Positions 34,598 to 43,615 of a stretch of 64,000 nucleotides of DNA are shown piece after piece. The position numbers were made by a program, and so were the translations under genes. Numbering within the stretch: position 1 is the first letter of the stretch; each line of letters begins with the position of its first letter. This stretch comes from an uncultured Flavobacteriaceae bacterium (GTDB lineage: Bacteria; Bacteroidota; Bacteroidia; Flavobacteriales; Flavobacteriaceae): assembly GCA_947487895.1 (NCBI GenBank), contig CANKYF010000004.1, positions 186,001-250,000 of the forward strand. The letters run 5' to 3'. Below the pieces are notes generated by a model. The model did not search any database. It had not been told where the DNA came from and was given only the letters and a program-made list of their open reading frames with translations.

Positions 34598-35713
34598 TTA
34601 ATCAGTTATAACAGAATTAGTAACACTAATAGGCGTATCTGCATGTGCAGAAATATCAGGATAGTTAGGATACCAAGAGCCTCCAATATTATTTTGAATG
34701 GTAGATTCGTTTATCACTACATTACCTGTATGGTCATTTGATACAAAAATTATGGCAGCTCCAAAATCATTCACTTCATTTAATTCAATTAAAGACCCCA
34801 AAACACTTAAAGTCATGGTATTGCCATCATTATAAATAGCACCTCCACTACCGCCTCCAGGTGCACCTGCTCTACTAGGGTTTCCGCCATTTCCAATAGC
34901 AGTATTATAAGAAAACAAACTATTAATAATAGTCCATGATACACCTATACTACTAATAGCACCTCCATTTGATCCCGAATTACCAAAACCTTCTTTACCT
35001 CCAAACGTACTATTTACAATATAAACGGGTTGATCGTTATACTGACTAAATACACGTATAGCTCCGCCTCCAACATCTGGTCCAGTCTCTGCACATACGT
35101 TATTAAAAAATCTACAATTTACAGCTTTAAACCTGCCACCTCTCACCCAAATAGCACCTCCCCCATCATATTCAGTTTCATTTTTAGAGTTTCCGTTAAC
35201 AAATGTTATGTTTTGCACCGTCAATCTTGGATGATCTTGATTTTGGCAATGTGATGTGGTCCATACTTGGTTTTGATCACAAGTATTCATATATAGAATT
35301 CTTGTGCTGTTATTTCCACTTAATGTTATGAGTCCGCCACCATCAATAATCACTTCTTCATTAGCATTATTAAATACTTTTGCAGGTTCATTTAATGTTA
35401 TTGTAATAGGATCTTGTCCGCAATTAAACACAATTTTACCGCCTTTTGATACTGCATCAATTACAAGTTCTCCTGTACAACTCCCTGGTGTTCCATCACC
35501 AATAACAATATCTGGATTAGACACATCTTCTAAACCCGCCTCTTCAGGAATCGGATAATTACCATTGGGATTTCCAGCGGGTATACCATCAAAAGGATTT
35601 TCTAATGGGTTTTCAACATCTGTTGTATTAACATCTTCTTTATCACAACTATTTAATAAAGAAATGGTTAGCAAAAAAAAGAAATACTTTACTAATAGTA
35701 GATTTGGTTTCAT
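34598..35713 (-). CDS. Beta-helix lipoprotein (parallel beta-helix, pectate-lyase-like)
   Basis: 371 residues. Lipoprotein signal ends LTISLLNSCDKEDVN. After a Pro/Asn-rich linker (NPFDGIPAGNPNGNYPIPEE), repeated coils follow: VIIDGGGLITLSGNNSTRIL, LTVQNITFVNGNSKNETEYD, GGAIWVRGGRFKAVNCRFFN and GGAISSIGVSWTIINSLFSY. These are polymorphic-outer-membrane-protein-like rungs with GGAI motifs. Five Cys suggest disulfides. It could bind or cut polysaccharide, or act as an adhesin. It converges with the GH16 gene and is not in an obvious sugar locus. Confidence 0.78.
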   Translation of the reverse strand: MKPNLLLVKYFFFLLTISLLNSCDKEDVNTTDVENPLENPFDGIPAGNPNGNYPIPEEAGLEDVSNPDIVIGDGTPGSCTGELVIDAVSKGGKIVFNCGQDPITITLNEPAKVFNNANEEVIIDGGGLITLSGNNSTRILYMNTCDQNQVWTTSHCQNQDHPRLTVQNITFVNGNSKNETEYDGGGAIWVRGGRFKAVNCRFFNNVCAETGPDVGGGAIRVFSQYNDQPVYIVNSTFGGKEGFGNSGSNGGAISSIGVSWTIINSLFSYNTAIGNGGNPSRAGAPGGGSGGAIYNDGNTMTLSVLGSLIELNEVNDFGAAIIFVSNDHTGNVVINESTIQNNIGGSWYPNYPDISAHADTPISVTNSVITD

Positions 35714-35939
35714 GATATAGTAGGTTATTAAGGCAAATTTATAACGAACTTATTAAAATTTTATTGCTTCATGCTTTTATAGATGAGATACGCTAAATGT
35801 TAACGATTAAACAGTTTATCTAAAAATTCTTTTTGCATGAAGCAAAAAAATTGAGTCGTGATATATAATCAATAATTTACTTTAACAGAGCATTAGTAAA
35901 GCGTGTTAAAACCAAAAAAAGCTGTTAAAAATAAAAGTG
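35714..35939. other. Gene-free stretch between the beta-helix and DEAD-box genes
   Basis: About 225 AT-rich bases divergently flanking two genes. No frame or repeat stands out. It ends at the helicase promoter. Confidence 0.5.
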
Positions 35940-35947
35940 TATCTTTG
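35940..35947 (+). promoter_or_regulatory. -7 promoter element of the DEAD-box gene
   Basis: TATCTTTG fits TAnnTTTG and would start a leader of about 110 bases that contains a GCCTC/GAGGC hairpin (35958-35972). Confidence 0.6.
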
Positions 35948-36061
35948 CAGCTTCAAATGCCTCAGGGAGAGGCTGTGTTGCGGGAAGGTTTAGGTTTAAG
36001 TATGTCGGTTCACTTCTTTATGTAACACTACATAATATAACTGATTACTTATTACTCAAAA

Positions 36062-37804
36062 ATGAGCACATTCCAAGACTTAGGTTTGCAGGATAACCTT
36101 TTGCAAGCTATAACAGATTTAGGCTTTGAAAAACCAAGTGAGGTTCAAGAAAAAGCAATTCCAATTTTATTAGAAGAAGAAACAGATTTAGTGGCATTAG
36201 CCCAAACAGGAACTGGTAAAACAGCTGCTTTTGGTTTCCCAATGCTTCAAAAGATTAATGTAGATAGTAGAACTACCCAAGGTCTAATTTTATCTCCAAC
36301 TCGTGAACTTTGTTTACAAATTGCTAACGAATTAAAACTTTATGGTAAATACTGTAAAGGTTTAAATGTTACGGCAATTTATGGTGGCGCAAGCATTACA
36401 GATCAAGCCAAACAAGTTAAAAGAGGCGCACAAATAATTGTGGCTACTCCTGGTAGGATGAAAGATATGATTAACCGTAGATTGGTTGATATTTCTAAAA
36501 TTGAATATAGCGTTCTAGATGAAGCCGATGAAATGTTAAACATGGGTTTCAAAGAAGATATCACAGCAATTTTATCTCATACACCAGATGAAAAGAATAC
36601 ATGGTTGTTTTCTGCTACAATGCCCAAAGAAGTGGCAACCATTGCAAAAAAGTTCATGTACAATCCAAAAGAAATTACGGTTGGGCATAAAAATGAAGGT
36701 AGTAAAAACGTATCTCATGAATATTACACCGTTAACTCACGTGATAGATACCAAGCTTTAAAACGATTAGCTGATGCTAACCCTCAAATATTTTCAGTGG
36801 TCTTTTGTAGAACTAAACGTGATACACAAAAAGTGGCTGAACAACTTATTGAAGATGGTTATAATGCTGGTGCTTTACATGGTGATTTAAGTCAGAATCA
36901 ACGAGACTTAGTCATGAAAGCTTTTAGAAATAAGCAAATTCAAATGCTAGTTGCCACCGATGTTGCGGCGCGAGGCATTGATGTTGATGATGTTACACAC
37001 GTTATTAATTACCAATTACCAGACGAAATTGAAACCTACACACACCGTTCCGGACGTACAGGGCGTGCAGGAAAAACTGGGGTTTCTATGGTTATTGTTT
37101 CTAAAAGTGAAGTTAGAAAAATAAAAAGTATTGAGCGTATTATTAAAAAACAGTTTGAAAAGAAAGATATTCCTGATGGCTCAATAATTTGCGAGATTCA
37201 ATTAATGGCCTTAGCCAATAAAATTCATAATACTGAGGTAAATCATGAAATTGATAAACATCTTGATAGTATTAATGAAATGTTTGAAGATACTAGTAAA
37301 GAAGAATTAATTAAAAAATTCTTCTCTGTAGAGTTCACTCGTTTTTATAATTACTACCAAAAAGCCAAAGATTTAAATGTCTCTGGAGGAGATAGAGCTG
37401 GTGGTAGCGGAGAATCTACACGCTACTTTATTAATGTTGGACGAAAAGATGGCTTTGACTGGACATCACTGAAAGACTTTTTAAAAGAAGTTCTTGAGCT
37501 TGGCAGAGATGATGTATTTAAAGTAGAAACCAAAGACACTTTTTCATTTTTTAACACCGAAAGTGAGCATCAACAAAAAGTTTTAGACTTTTTTACCGAC
37601 TATACATACAACGGACGCTTTGTTAATGTTGAAATAAGTGAAAACAGAAGAGGAAAAAGACGTGATGGTAGAAAAGGTGGTAAACGTGACGGAAAAAGAA
37701 ATTTTTCAGGCAATAGAAATGACGGAAAACGTTCTGATAGAAAATCTAAGCGCTCTAACTCAGGAGGGTTTGGTGATTCTAGACCAAGACGTTCTAGAAG
37801 GTAA
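36062..37804 (+). CDS. DEAD-box RNA helicase with DbpA-type RNA-binding tail
   Basis: 580 residues. Q motif (TFQDLGLQDNLLQAITDLGF), Walker A AQTGTGKTAA, PTRELCLQI, DEADEMLNMGF, SATMP, and HRSGRTGRAGKTG are all intact. After the two helicase lobes, YFINVGRKDGFDWTSLKDFL begins a DbpA-like RNA-binding domain, followed by a basic tail of Arg, Lys, Gly and Ser. DeaD/CshA-like enzymes assist ribosome assembly and mRNA turnover, often at low temperature. The long leader fits cold-shock-type control, but that is inference. Confidence 0.95.
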   Translation: MSTFQDLGLQDNLLQAITDLGFEKPSEVQEKAIPILLEEETDLVALAQTGTGKTAAFGFPMLQKINVDSRTTQGLILSPTRELCLQIANELKLYGKYCKGLNVTAIYGGASITDQAKQVKRGAQIIVATPGRMKDMINRRLVDISKIEYSVLDEADEMLNMGFKEDITAILSHTPDEKNTWLFSATMPKEVATIAKKFMYNPKEITVGHKNEGSKNVSHEYYTVNSRDRYQALKRLADANPQIFSVVFCRTKRDTQKVAEQLIEDGYNAGALHGDLSQNQRDLVMKAFRNKQIQMLVATDVAARGIDVDDVTHVINYQLPDEIETYTHRSGRTGRAGKTGVSMVIVSKSEVRKIKSIERIIKKQFEKKDIPDGSIICEIQLMALANKIHNTEVNHEIDKHLDSINEMFEDTSKEELIKKFFSVEFTRFYNYYQKAKDLNVSGGDRAGGSGESTRYFINVGRKDGFDWTSLKDFLKEVLELGRDDVFKVETKDTFSFFNTESEHQQKVLDFFTDYTYNGRFVNVEISENRRGKRRDGRKGGKRDGKRNFSGNRNDGKRSDRKSKRSNSGGFGDSRPRRSRR

Positions 37805-37833
37805 AATTCTATTATTCTAATAATATAAAACAA

Positions 37834-37878
37834 AGAGAAGTTTCCTTAGTACAAATTTAAAGGTTCTTCTCTTTTTTT
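37834..37878 (+). terminator. Terminator of the DEAD-box gene
   Basis: AGAGAAG and CTTCTCT close a longer imperfect stem (CTT/AAG inside) followed by TTTTTTT. Confidence 0.75.
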
Positions 37879-38030
37879 AGCTATACAAGGAAAGTCCGTT
37901 AAAGTGATAGTATTTAATTTATCTTTCAACTAAACTTTTTTGTTAATTTTTAGTCAAAAAGCAAAACAAAACAATCTGTTACTATTTAGTTTATTAACTT
38001 TATACTTAAATTAGGTTATATTTAAAACAT

Positions 38031-38804
38031 ATGAAACATTATCTGCTCCTTATTTGTGTAGTTTTATCATCTTTGGCTCTAAGTGCACAAGATGGAAAAT
38101 CGGCTATTGGGGTAGTTCTAAATTCTAAAGACGGTAAGCCATTAGAAAGTGTAAACATTGTTAACCTAAATAAAGTTATTGGTACTATTACTAATACTAA
38201 AGGTGAGTTTAATATTGCTGCAGAAGTAAATGATACGCTTCACTTTTCTTATTTAGGGTTTAAATCTATAAAAGTTAGAGTGACTAATGACTGGTTAAAA
38301 TTTGGAAGTTCTGAAATTACATTAACCGAATTGGCAGAAGCTTTAGAAGAAGTTGTTGTAAATCAATTAAAGCTTACAGGATATTTAGAAGTAGACATTG
38401 CTCAAGTTCCAGAACCTAATTACAACTACCGCTACCAAATTTCAGGTTTATCAACTGGTTATGAAGCTTCAAAAGCTTCTGGAATTAATAAAATAATTGG
38501 TTCTATTTTTAATCCAGCTGATTTTTTACACAGAATGTTTGGTAAAAAACCAAATGAACTTAAGAAGTTAAAAAAGATGAAGCAAGATGATGAAATTAGA
38601 AATCTTTTAGCTTCTAAATTTGATAGAGAGATGCTTACCGCATTACTAAATGTTGAAAAAGTAGATCTTGATGAAATTGTAAGTCAGTGTAACTACTCAC
38701 AAGGGTTTATCAAAACTGCTAATGACCTTCAAATTCTTGATGCTATTAGCGAATGTTATGAAGAGTACAAAGTACTTAGTAGAGGTAGAAATAAAAGATT
38801 GTAA
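38031..38804 (+). CDS. Carboxypeptidase-regulatory-like domain protein
   Basis: 257 residues. Signal peptide (MKHYLLLICVVLSSLALSAQ) then one CarboxypepD_reg-like beta-sandwich: GVVLNSKDGKPLESVNIVNL, GTITNTKGEFNIAAEVND, LHFSYLGFKSIKVRV. The C-terminal part is helical and Lys-rich (KPNELKKLKKMKQDDEIRNL). Such proteins are periplasmic and related to N-termini of TonB receptors. Stands alone; function unknown. Confidence 0.8.
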   Translation: MKHYLLLICVVLSSLALSAQDGKSAIGVVLNSKDGKPLESVNIVNLNKVIGTITNTKGEFNIAAEVNDTLHFSYLGFKSIKVRVTNDWLKFGSSEITLTELAEALEEVVVNQLKLTGYLEVDIAQVPEPNYNYRYQISGLSTGYEASKASGINKIIGSIFNPADFLHRMFGKKPNELKKLKKMKQDDEIRNLLASKFDREMLTALLNVEKVDLDEIVSQCNYSQGFIKTANDLQILDAISECYEEYKVLSRGRNKRL

Positions 38805-38865
38805 TAATAATTAACTACTACCTCTTCTAATCGACAGTTTATAGAAGTATTCTATAATACATATT

Positions 38866-39393
38866 CTACTTTTCTATGATATGTTTTAATGAAGCTAGAC
38901 CTTCTTCAAAGTCTTTACCAACAGCTTTATCCATATTAAAGAATAACATGAAAATGCTAAATGGGAATTTATTTTTACCCGAAAATCCCCAAGTCACTTT
39001 AGATTTATCGTCGCCTAAGTATTCCGTTCTTAAATAAGCATCAGATTTAGATTTCCAAGGTTTAAAAAAACGCAATTCAGATTCTATTACTTCATCTTTA
39101 ACAATACGTAGAATTTCTTGTTCACCAGAACCAACATCTTTATTACCACTCCATCTTGAAATAAAACCCACTTCTCCATCTCTTCCAGAAAACACATGTT
39201 TCATATCTGGGTCTTTTTTCTTCCATGGAGACCATTCGTTTTGATTTTTAATACGTTTTAAATAACTAAATACTTCAGACAGGGGTTTATCAATTTCAAC
39301 ACTACGATACACATGGTAACGTTTTGGAGCTAAAACCAGTAGAATAATAAAAACTGCTATTAAACCTAATAATATATAAAGGAGAATATACAT
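38866..39393 (-). CDS. SRPBCC-fold (polyketide-cyclase-like) protein with N-terminal anchor
   Basis: 175 residues. An N-terminal membrane helix (LLYILLGLIAVFIILLVLAP) is followed by a START/SRPBCC domain: YRSVEIDKPLSEVFSYLKRI, NEWSPWKKKDPDMK, VGFISRWSGNKDVGSGEQEI. Members bind lipids or hydrophobic ligands. It is followed by no partner gene. Ligand unknown. Confidence 0.85.
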   Translation of the reverse strand: MYILLYILLGLIAVFIILLVLAPKRYHVYRSVEIDKPLSEVFSYLKRIKNQNEWSPWKKKDPDMKHVFSGRDGEVGFISRWSGNKDVGSGEQEILRIVKDEVIESELRFFKPWKSKSDAYLRTEYLGDDKSKVTWGFSGKNKFPFSIFMLFFNMDKAVGKDFEEGLASLKHIIEK

Positions 39394-39502
39394 AGTAATG
39401 GTTGTTTTAGTTAGGATATTAAATTTACGAAAAATTATTCACTCCATAGTCGAGACTTAAATACACCAAAAACCTATCCCAAAACCAACTTCTAAACTTG
39501 CC

Positions 39503-40159
39503 TCATGAATTATCATAAAAACGAGCTACTATATCATCATAACTTTTAATAGTCTTAGAAATCCAATCTAACTTTTTTTCTAGTATTTCTTCATTAGTTA
39601 GTTTCCAATCTATATTCGTTTTTCTAAGTTTAGTTGTAACATGTTGCAATATAATTGCTGCAGATACTGATATATTTAAACTTTCTGTAAAACCTACCAT
39701 TGGTATTTTTAAATAACAATCTGCCGCTTCTATAACTTCTTCAGATAATCCTTCGGTCTCTCTTCCAAAGAAAAAGCAGGACTTCTTAGTAACATCAAAA
39801 TCATGTAATTCACAATCCTTTGTATGTGGCGTTGTTGCCACTATTTGGTAGCCTTTGTTTTTTAAATCTAATATGCAATCTTTTACTGAATGAAACCTAT
39901 TTAAATCTACCCACTTTTGAGCTCCCATTGCTATTTCTCTATCTATCCGCTTTGTATTTTGTTCTTCAACAATATTTACTTCCTGAATACCAAACACATC
40001 ACAACTTCTAATAACTGCACTAGTATTGTGTAATTGATATACATCTTCTGTAGCTACTGTAAAATGTTTGGTGCGTTGTGGTAATACATCATTAAACCTT
40101 TTTCTTCGGTTTTCTGTTAAATAGGTTTCTAGATGTTGTAATAAATTTACGTCTATCAT
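39503..40159 (-). CDS. TrmH-type tRNA 2'-O-methyltransferase
   Basis: 218 residues. Family-typical LETYLTENRRKRFNDVLPQR at the start, the SAM-binding region FFGRETEGLSEEVIEAADC, and IPMVGFTESLNISVSAAIIL near the end. This combination matches TrmH, which methylates the ribose of G18 in tRNA. The ATG at 40159 is chosen over a TTG one codon earlier. It differs clearly from the RlmB-like paralogue at 30338-31132. Confidence 0.9.
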   Translation of the reverse strand: MIDVNLLQHLETYLTENRRKRFNDVLPQRTKHFTVATEDVYQLHNTSAVIRSCDVFGIQEVNIVEEQNTKRIDREIAMGAQKWVDLNRFHSVKDCILDLKNKGYQIVATTPHTKDCELHDFDVTKKSCFFFGRETEGLSEEVIEAADCYLKIPMVGFTESLNISVSAAIILQHVTTKLRKTNIDWKLTNEEILEKKLDWISKTIKSYDDIVARFYDNS

Positions 40160-40194
40160 CAAAATAAAATTATATTTACTATAAATATACTAAC

Positions 40195-41421
40195 ATGAAC
40201 ATACAAAGCCTACCTAAATTAGTTACCCTATCAATTATCATCTTATTTATTTCTTATTCCTGTTCTCAAAATAAACGCAATAAAGGGAAAGAAGAAATAA
40301 ATTCAACATTACAAATTCCTTGTTCTAAAAAAAATGATTCTCTTGTTGTTGAACTTGGAGATAGTATTCAAAATACTATTCTAAATGGTGACGTAGACAA
40401 ATATTTAAGTTATTATGACCTTGATTCTTTTAGCTCTTTTATAACCAAAGATACTCCATTAGATAATAAATCGGCCCAATATAAAGATGGGTTTTTAAAA
40501 GGGGTAAAAAGTGGTTTAAAATCTATACCACAAAAAATAATTGATGAAGTTAGTCTTGAGGGCTATTACGATTTTGTAAATTATTTTTATGATGAATCTA
40601 CGCAAACATATTACATATTATTTAGACTCTATTCTTCTCTATCGGGTATAAATTATCATCAGTATCGTGTTTCTAAACAAGATGACAAACTTACTTTTAG
40701 TGACATTTACATTTATTTAACGGGAGAAAATCTTAGTGAAACATTTAAAAGATTATTTATTTATAGCCTCCCTAAAAAAAGTCTATTTGATTTTTTTGGT
40801 GAAAATAATTCTTCCGAATTCTTAAAAATTGCTGAAGCCACAAAACTTTATAATCAAGGCAAGTTTCAAATGGCTTACCATAAATTTAATGAGATTAAAG
40901 GCGATCTAAAAAATGATAAATTTATATTGATTTTGAAGTCTACGTGTGCTTCACAAATAAATGACAGAGAGTATTCTAAAACTATGCAACAAATTGTTAG
41001 CCATTACCCAGATGACCCCACTTTATATCTTAGTCAAATTGACTATTATATAATTACTAAAAATTACGAAAAGACCATTGAATTACTTAATAGACTGGAA
41101 AACGAAACCTCTGATGATTTTTTGAATTTTTTAAAAGGAAATCTTGAACTAGAAAAATCTAATTATTCTAAAGCAATAGAACACTTTAAATATATCACTG
41201 ATAATTACCCCGATTTTTCAGAAGGCTACACGACATATTTGTATGCTTTAAATTTAAATGGTGATTTTGATAAATGCATAGATCTACTATCGTTTTTAAC
41301 TAATAATGACTATTTGAAGCCTGATTTAATAAAATTTGTTGAAGAAGAAGATGAATATGGGCAAAATGAATTCAAAGCTTTAATTAATTCTAAACAATAT
41401 AAAAATTGGAAAAAATCTTAA
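40195..41421 (+). CDS. TPR lipoprotein
   Basis: 408 residues. Signal with lipobox ILFISYSCSQNKRN. Residues 30-190 are unlike known domains. Residues 200-400 form TPR-like repeats: ATKLYNQGKFQMAYHKFNEI, FLKGNLELEKSNYSKAIEHF and LYALNLNGDFDKCIDLLSFL. It is divergent from the methyltransferase gene and followed by degraded DNA. Function unknown; probably periplasmic scaffold. Confidence 0.75.
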   Translation: MNIQSLPKLVTLSIIILFISYSCSQNKRNKGKEEINSTLQIPCSKKNDSLVVELGDSIQNTILNGDVDKYLSYYDLDSFSSFITKDTPLDNKSAQYKDGFLKGVKSGLKSIPQKIIDEVSLEGYYDFVNYFYDESTQTYYILFRLYSSLSGINYHQYRVSKQDDKLTFSDIYIYLTGENLSETFKRLFIYSLPKKSLFDFFGENNSSEFLKIAEATKLYNQGKFQMAYHKFNEIKGDLKNDKFILILKSTCASQINDREYSKTMQQIVSHYPDDPTLYLSQIDYYIITKNYEKTIELLNRLENETSDDFLNFLKGNLELEKSNYSKAIEHFKYITDNYPDFSEGYTTYLYALNLNGDFDKCIDLLSFLTNNDYLKPDLIKFVEEEDEYGQNEFKALINSKQYKNWKKS

Positions 41422-41686
41422 TGAAAAATACATAGCGCCACAAAAAACTAAATTAGATATGTTATCGCAGCCTATCAAACATTTTATAGTAATTCCCTAA
41501 GATTTATTTCAATTATACCAGACAATCACAAAAAACATTCAAACACCTGATATAAAGAAAATTGTATTGAAAATAAATTTTCATCTAAATATGTTTATAT
41601 TAAATCTTTAAAGCCTAATTAAAAAGACACGTTGATTACTAAATATTATTCACAGAGATAATAAAGCTATACTTAATAGAATCAAA
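41422..41686. other. Gene-free AT-rich stretch
   Basis: Stops occur in all frames. No repeat or RNA signal is visible. Given the pseudogene beside it, this may be further decayed coding DNA. Confidence 0.5.
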
Positions 41687-42235
41687 TTATAATTTTATAA
41701 TGCGTTTAATTACTGTAGTATTTTTTGTTTCCAGATATAGTAAGTATGTACCTGATTTTAAATTACTGATATCTATTTTTGAAGTTTCAGATTGTAGTTT
41801 TTTATTTAAAATCAATCGTCCATTGATGTCATATAAAGTAGCATTTCCTTTGTTTTTAAGTTTAACATTAAGTATTTCTTTACTTAGATTAGGAAATACA
41901 TAAAAGTTTTCATTTAATTAACTATCAGATATACTTAAAGCTTTTTGTGAAGATGCCTTAATTTGGTATGAGCCAGTTTCAGACGTTCCTGAAATTATAA
42001 AATAATAACTTCCTGTAGTAAGTTCTATACCATTAGCGGTTACGGTTTTTGAAGTCGTATTACTACCATCATGAACTAATGTTAATAATTCGATACCATT
42101 ATTACTATACAACTTTAATGTGACATTAATTGTAATATACTCATATTACCATATCTAAATTGATTTACCTTTAGGTTCATGACCTACATGTAAGGTTAAA
42201 CTACCATGAAATAAACTTCATCATCAATATGTAAT
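41687..42235 (-). pseudogene. Decayed 3' end of a T9SS-secreted protein
   Basis: On the minus strand, the last part encodes FYVFPNLSKEILNVKLKNKG, LYDINGRLILNKKLQ, ISNLKSGTYLLYLETKN and a final KRIIKL: a type A T9SS sorting domain. The segment before it, in the same frame, reads YEYITINVTLKLYSNNGIEL and SYYFIISGTSETGSYQIKAS, but a TAA (about 41918-41920) cuts the frame between the two. Further upstream, fragments such as HGSLTLHVGHEPKGKS appear in other frames. So it is the relic of a secreted, probably carbohydrate-active or adhesive protein. Confidence 0.8.
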
Positions 42236-42297
42236 TATTATTTTAAATATTCTACTTTCACACTTAATTTGTAGTTTTCTAAAAATCATCTTTAATC

Positions 42298-42975
42298 ATG
42301 AAACATATAGTTGTACTTACTGGAGCTGGTATAAGTGCCGAAAGCGGTGTGAAAACGTTTAGAGATTCTGGTGGACTTTGGGAAGGTCATGATGTTATGG
42401 AAGTTGCTTCTCCACAAGGTTACGCTGCTAACCCTGAATTGGTTTTAAATTTCTACAATGAAAGAAGGAGACAATTGTTTGAAGTTGAACCTAATAGTGC
42501 CCATATAGATTTAGCAAACCTTGAAACAAACTATAAAGTTACTATTGTTACCCAAAATGTGGATGATTTACATGAACGTGGTGGAAGTACAAACGTTTTA
42601 CATTTACATGGTGAATTATTAAAAGTGAGAAGTACTTTTGATGAAAATGATATACAAGAATGGGAAACTGATTTGGTTTTAGGTGATTTATGTAAAAAAG
42701 GACATCAATTAAGACCACATATAGTTTGGTTTGGAGAAGATGTGCCTATGATTACCAAAGCAATAGAAGTCTGTGAAACTGCTGATATTTTAGTAATTAT
42801 TGGTACTTCAATGCAGGTATATCCAGCTGCTGGATTAATGAATTATGTAAAAAATGACACGCCAGTTTATTTAATAGATCCAAATCCTGCTTTATCTAAT
42901 AATCAAAATGTTACAGTTATTGCTAAACCTGCTACTGAAGGGGTTAAAGAATTTCTCGAGCTACTTAAATCTTAA
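42298..42975 (+). CDS. cobB: NAD-dependent deacylase (sirtuin)
   Basis: 225 residues. Rossmann core motifs: VLTGAGISAESGVKTFRDSG, TQNVDDLHERGGS with the catalytic HLHGEL, and RPHIVWFGEDVP. FYNERRR carries the Tyr and Arg that select succinyl or malonyl lysine in SIRT5/CobB-type enzymes. The small domain has only one Cys (DLCKKGHQ) instead of the four-Cys zinc site. It removes acyl groups from lysine in the cytosol. It converges with the AlkB gene and overlaps its end by 11 bases. Confidence 0.92.
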   Translation: MKHIVVLTGAGISAESGVKTFRDSGGLWEGHDVMEVASPQGYAANPELVLNFYNERRRQLFEVEPNSAHIDLANLETNYKVTIVTQNVDDLHERGGSTNVLHLHGELLKVRSTFDENDIQEWETDLVLGDLCKKGHQLRPHIVWFGEDVPMITKAIEVCETADILVIIGTSMQVYPAAGLMNYVKNDTPVYLIDPNPALSNNQNVTVIAKPATEGVKEFLELLKS

Positions 42976-43588
42976 TAACCCTAAAAGTAAGATTAATTCT
43001 TTCACTTATATTTCTAGTGGTTTTTGGTATTTTATGTTTCCAGAAATGTTGTGTGGTACCTTTCATGAGTAAAAAACTACCATGAGTTAATGGAATATCT
43101 ATCTTTTTTAAATCGGTTCTAGACATATGTTTTAATTGAAATGAACGAGTTTCCCCAAAAGATACTGAAGCTATTATGGGGTTTACTCCTAGTTCTTTTT
43201 CATTATCCTGATGCCAGTCATTACTATCTTTTCCGTCTCTATAATAGTTAAGTAAACAGGTTGAAAACGCTACATTTGCTACTTTTTCTATCTGTTTTTT
43301 TATAAATAATAAATCTTGATTCCATTCATGAGGATGCATTTGTATACCTGAATATGAATAGCTTTTATTTTTATCACCGTACAATGCTGTTAGCCTTGGC
43401 ACATTAAACTCTTTACCATAAAACTTAATTTGATCTTGTTTCCATTGAATAGTGTCTTTTAAACTTTGAAATAATCTATCTGAAGTTTCAGTTGAAAAGA
43501 ACCTATTATAAAGAATAATATCTGCCTCAGGTAAATCAAAAACATGTTTTTCATTAACATCTTCAAACAACTGTTTTTGACCATTCAT
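42965..43588 (-). CDS. AlkB-type 2-oxoglutarate/Fe(II) dioxygenase
   Basis: 207 residues. The iron site is NDWHQDNEKELG (HxD) with the distal His in QHFWKHKIPKT, and the 2-oxoglutarate Arg is in RINLTFR. PRLTALYGDKNKSYSYSG is the nucleotide-recognition lid of the AlkB2/3-like group. It repairs alkylated bases in DNA or RNA by oxidative demethylation. It ends within the sirtuin gene on the opposite strand. Confidence 0.93.
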   Translation of the reverse strand: MNGQKQLFEDVNEKHVFDLPEADIILYNRFFSTETSDRLFQSLKDTIQWKQDQIKFYGKEFNVPRLTALYGDKNKSYSYSGIQMHPHEWNQDLLFIKKQIEKVANVAFSTCLLNYYRDGKDSNDWHQDNEKELGVNPIIASVSFGETRSFQLKHMSRTDLKKIDIPLTHGSFLLMKGTTQHFWKHKIPKTTRNISERINLTFRVIKI

Positions 43589-43615
43589 AAATTAAATTTT
43601 AATACTATAAATGTA

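Noticed and set aside
41700-41903. Plus-strand open frame of 67 residues
   Set aside because: It is the antisense of the T9SS sorting domain of the pseudogene, whose minus-strand translation matches a known domain.
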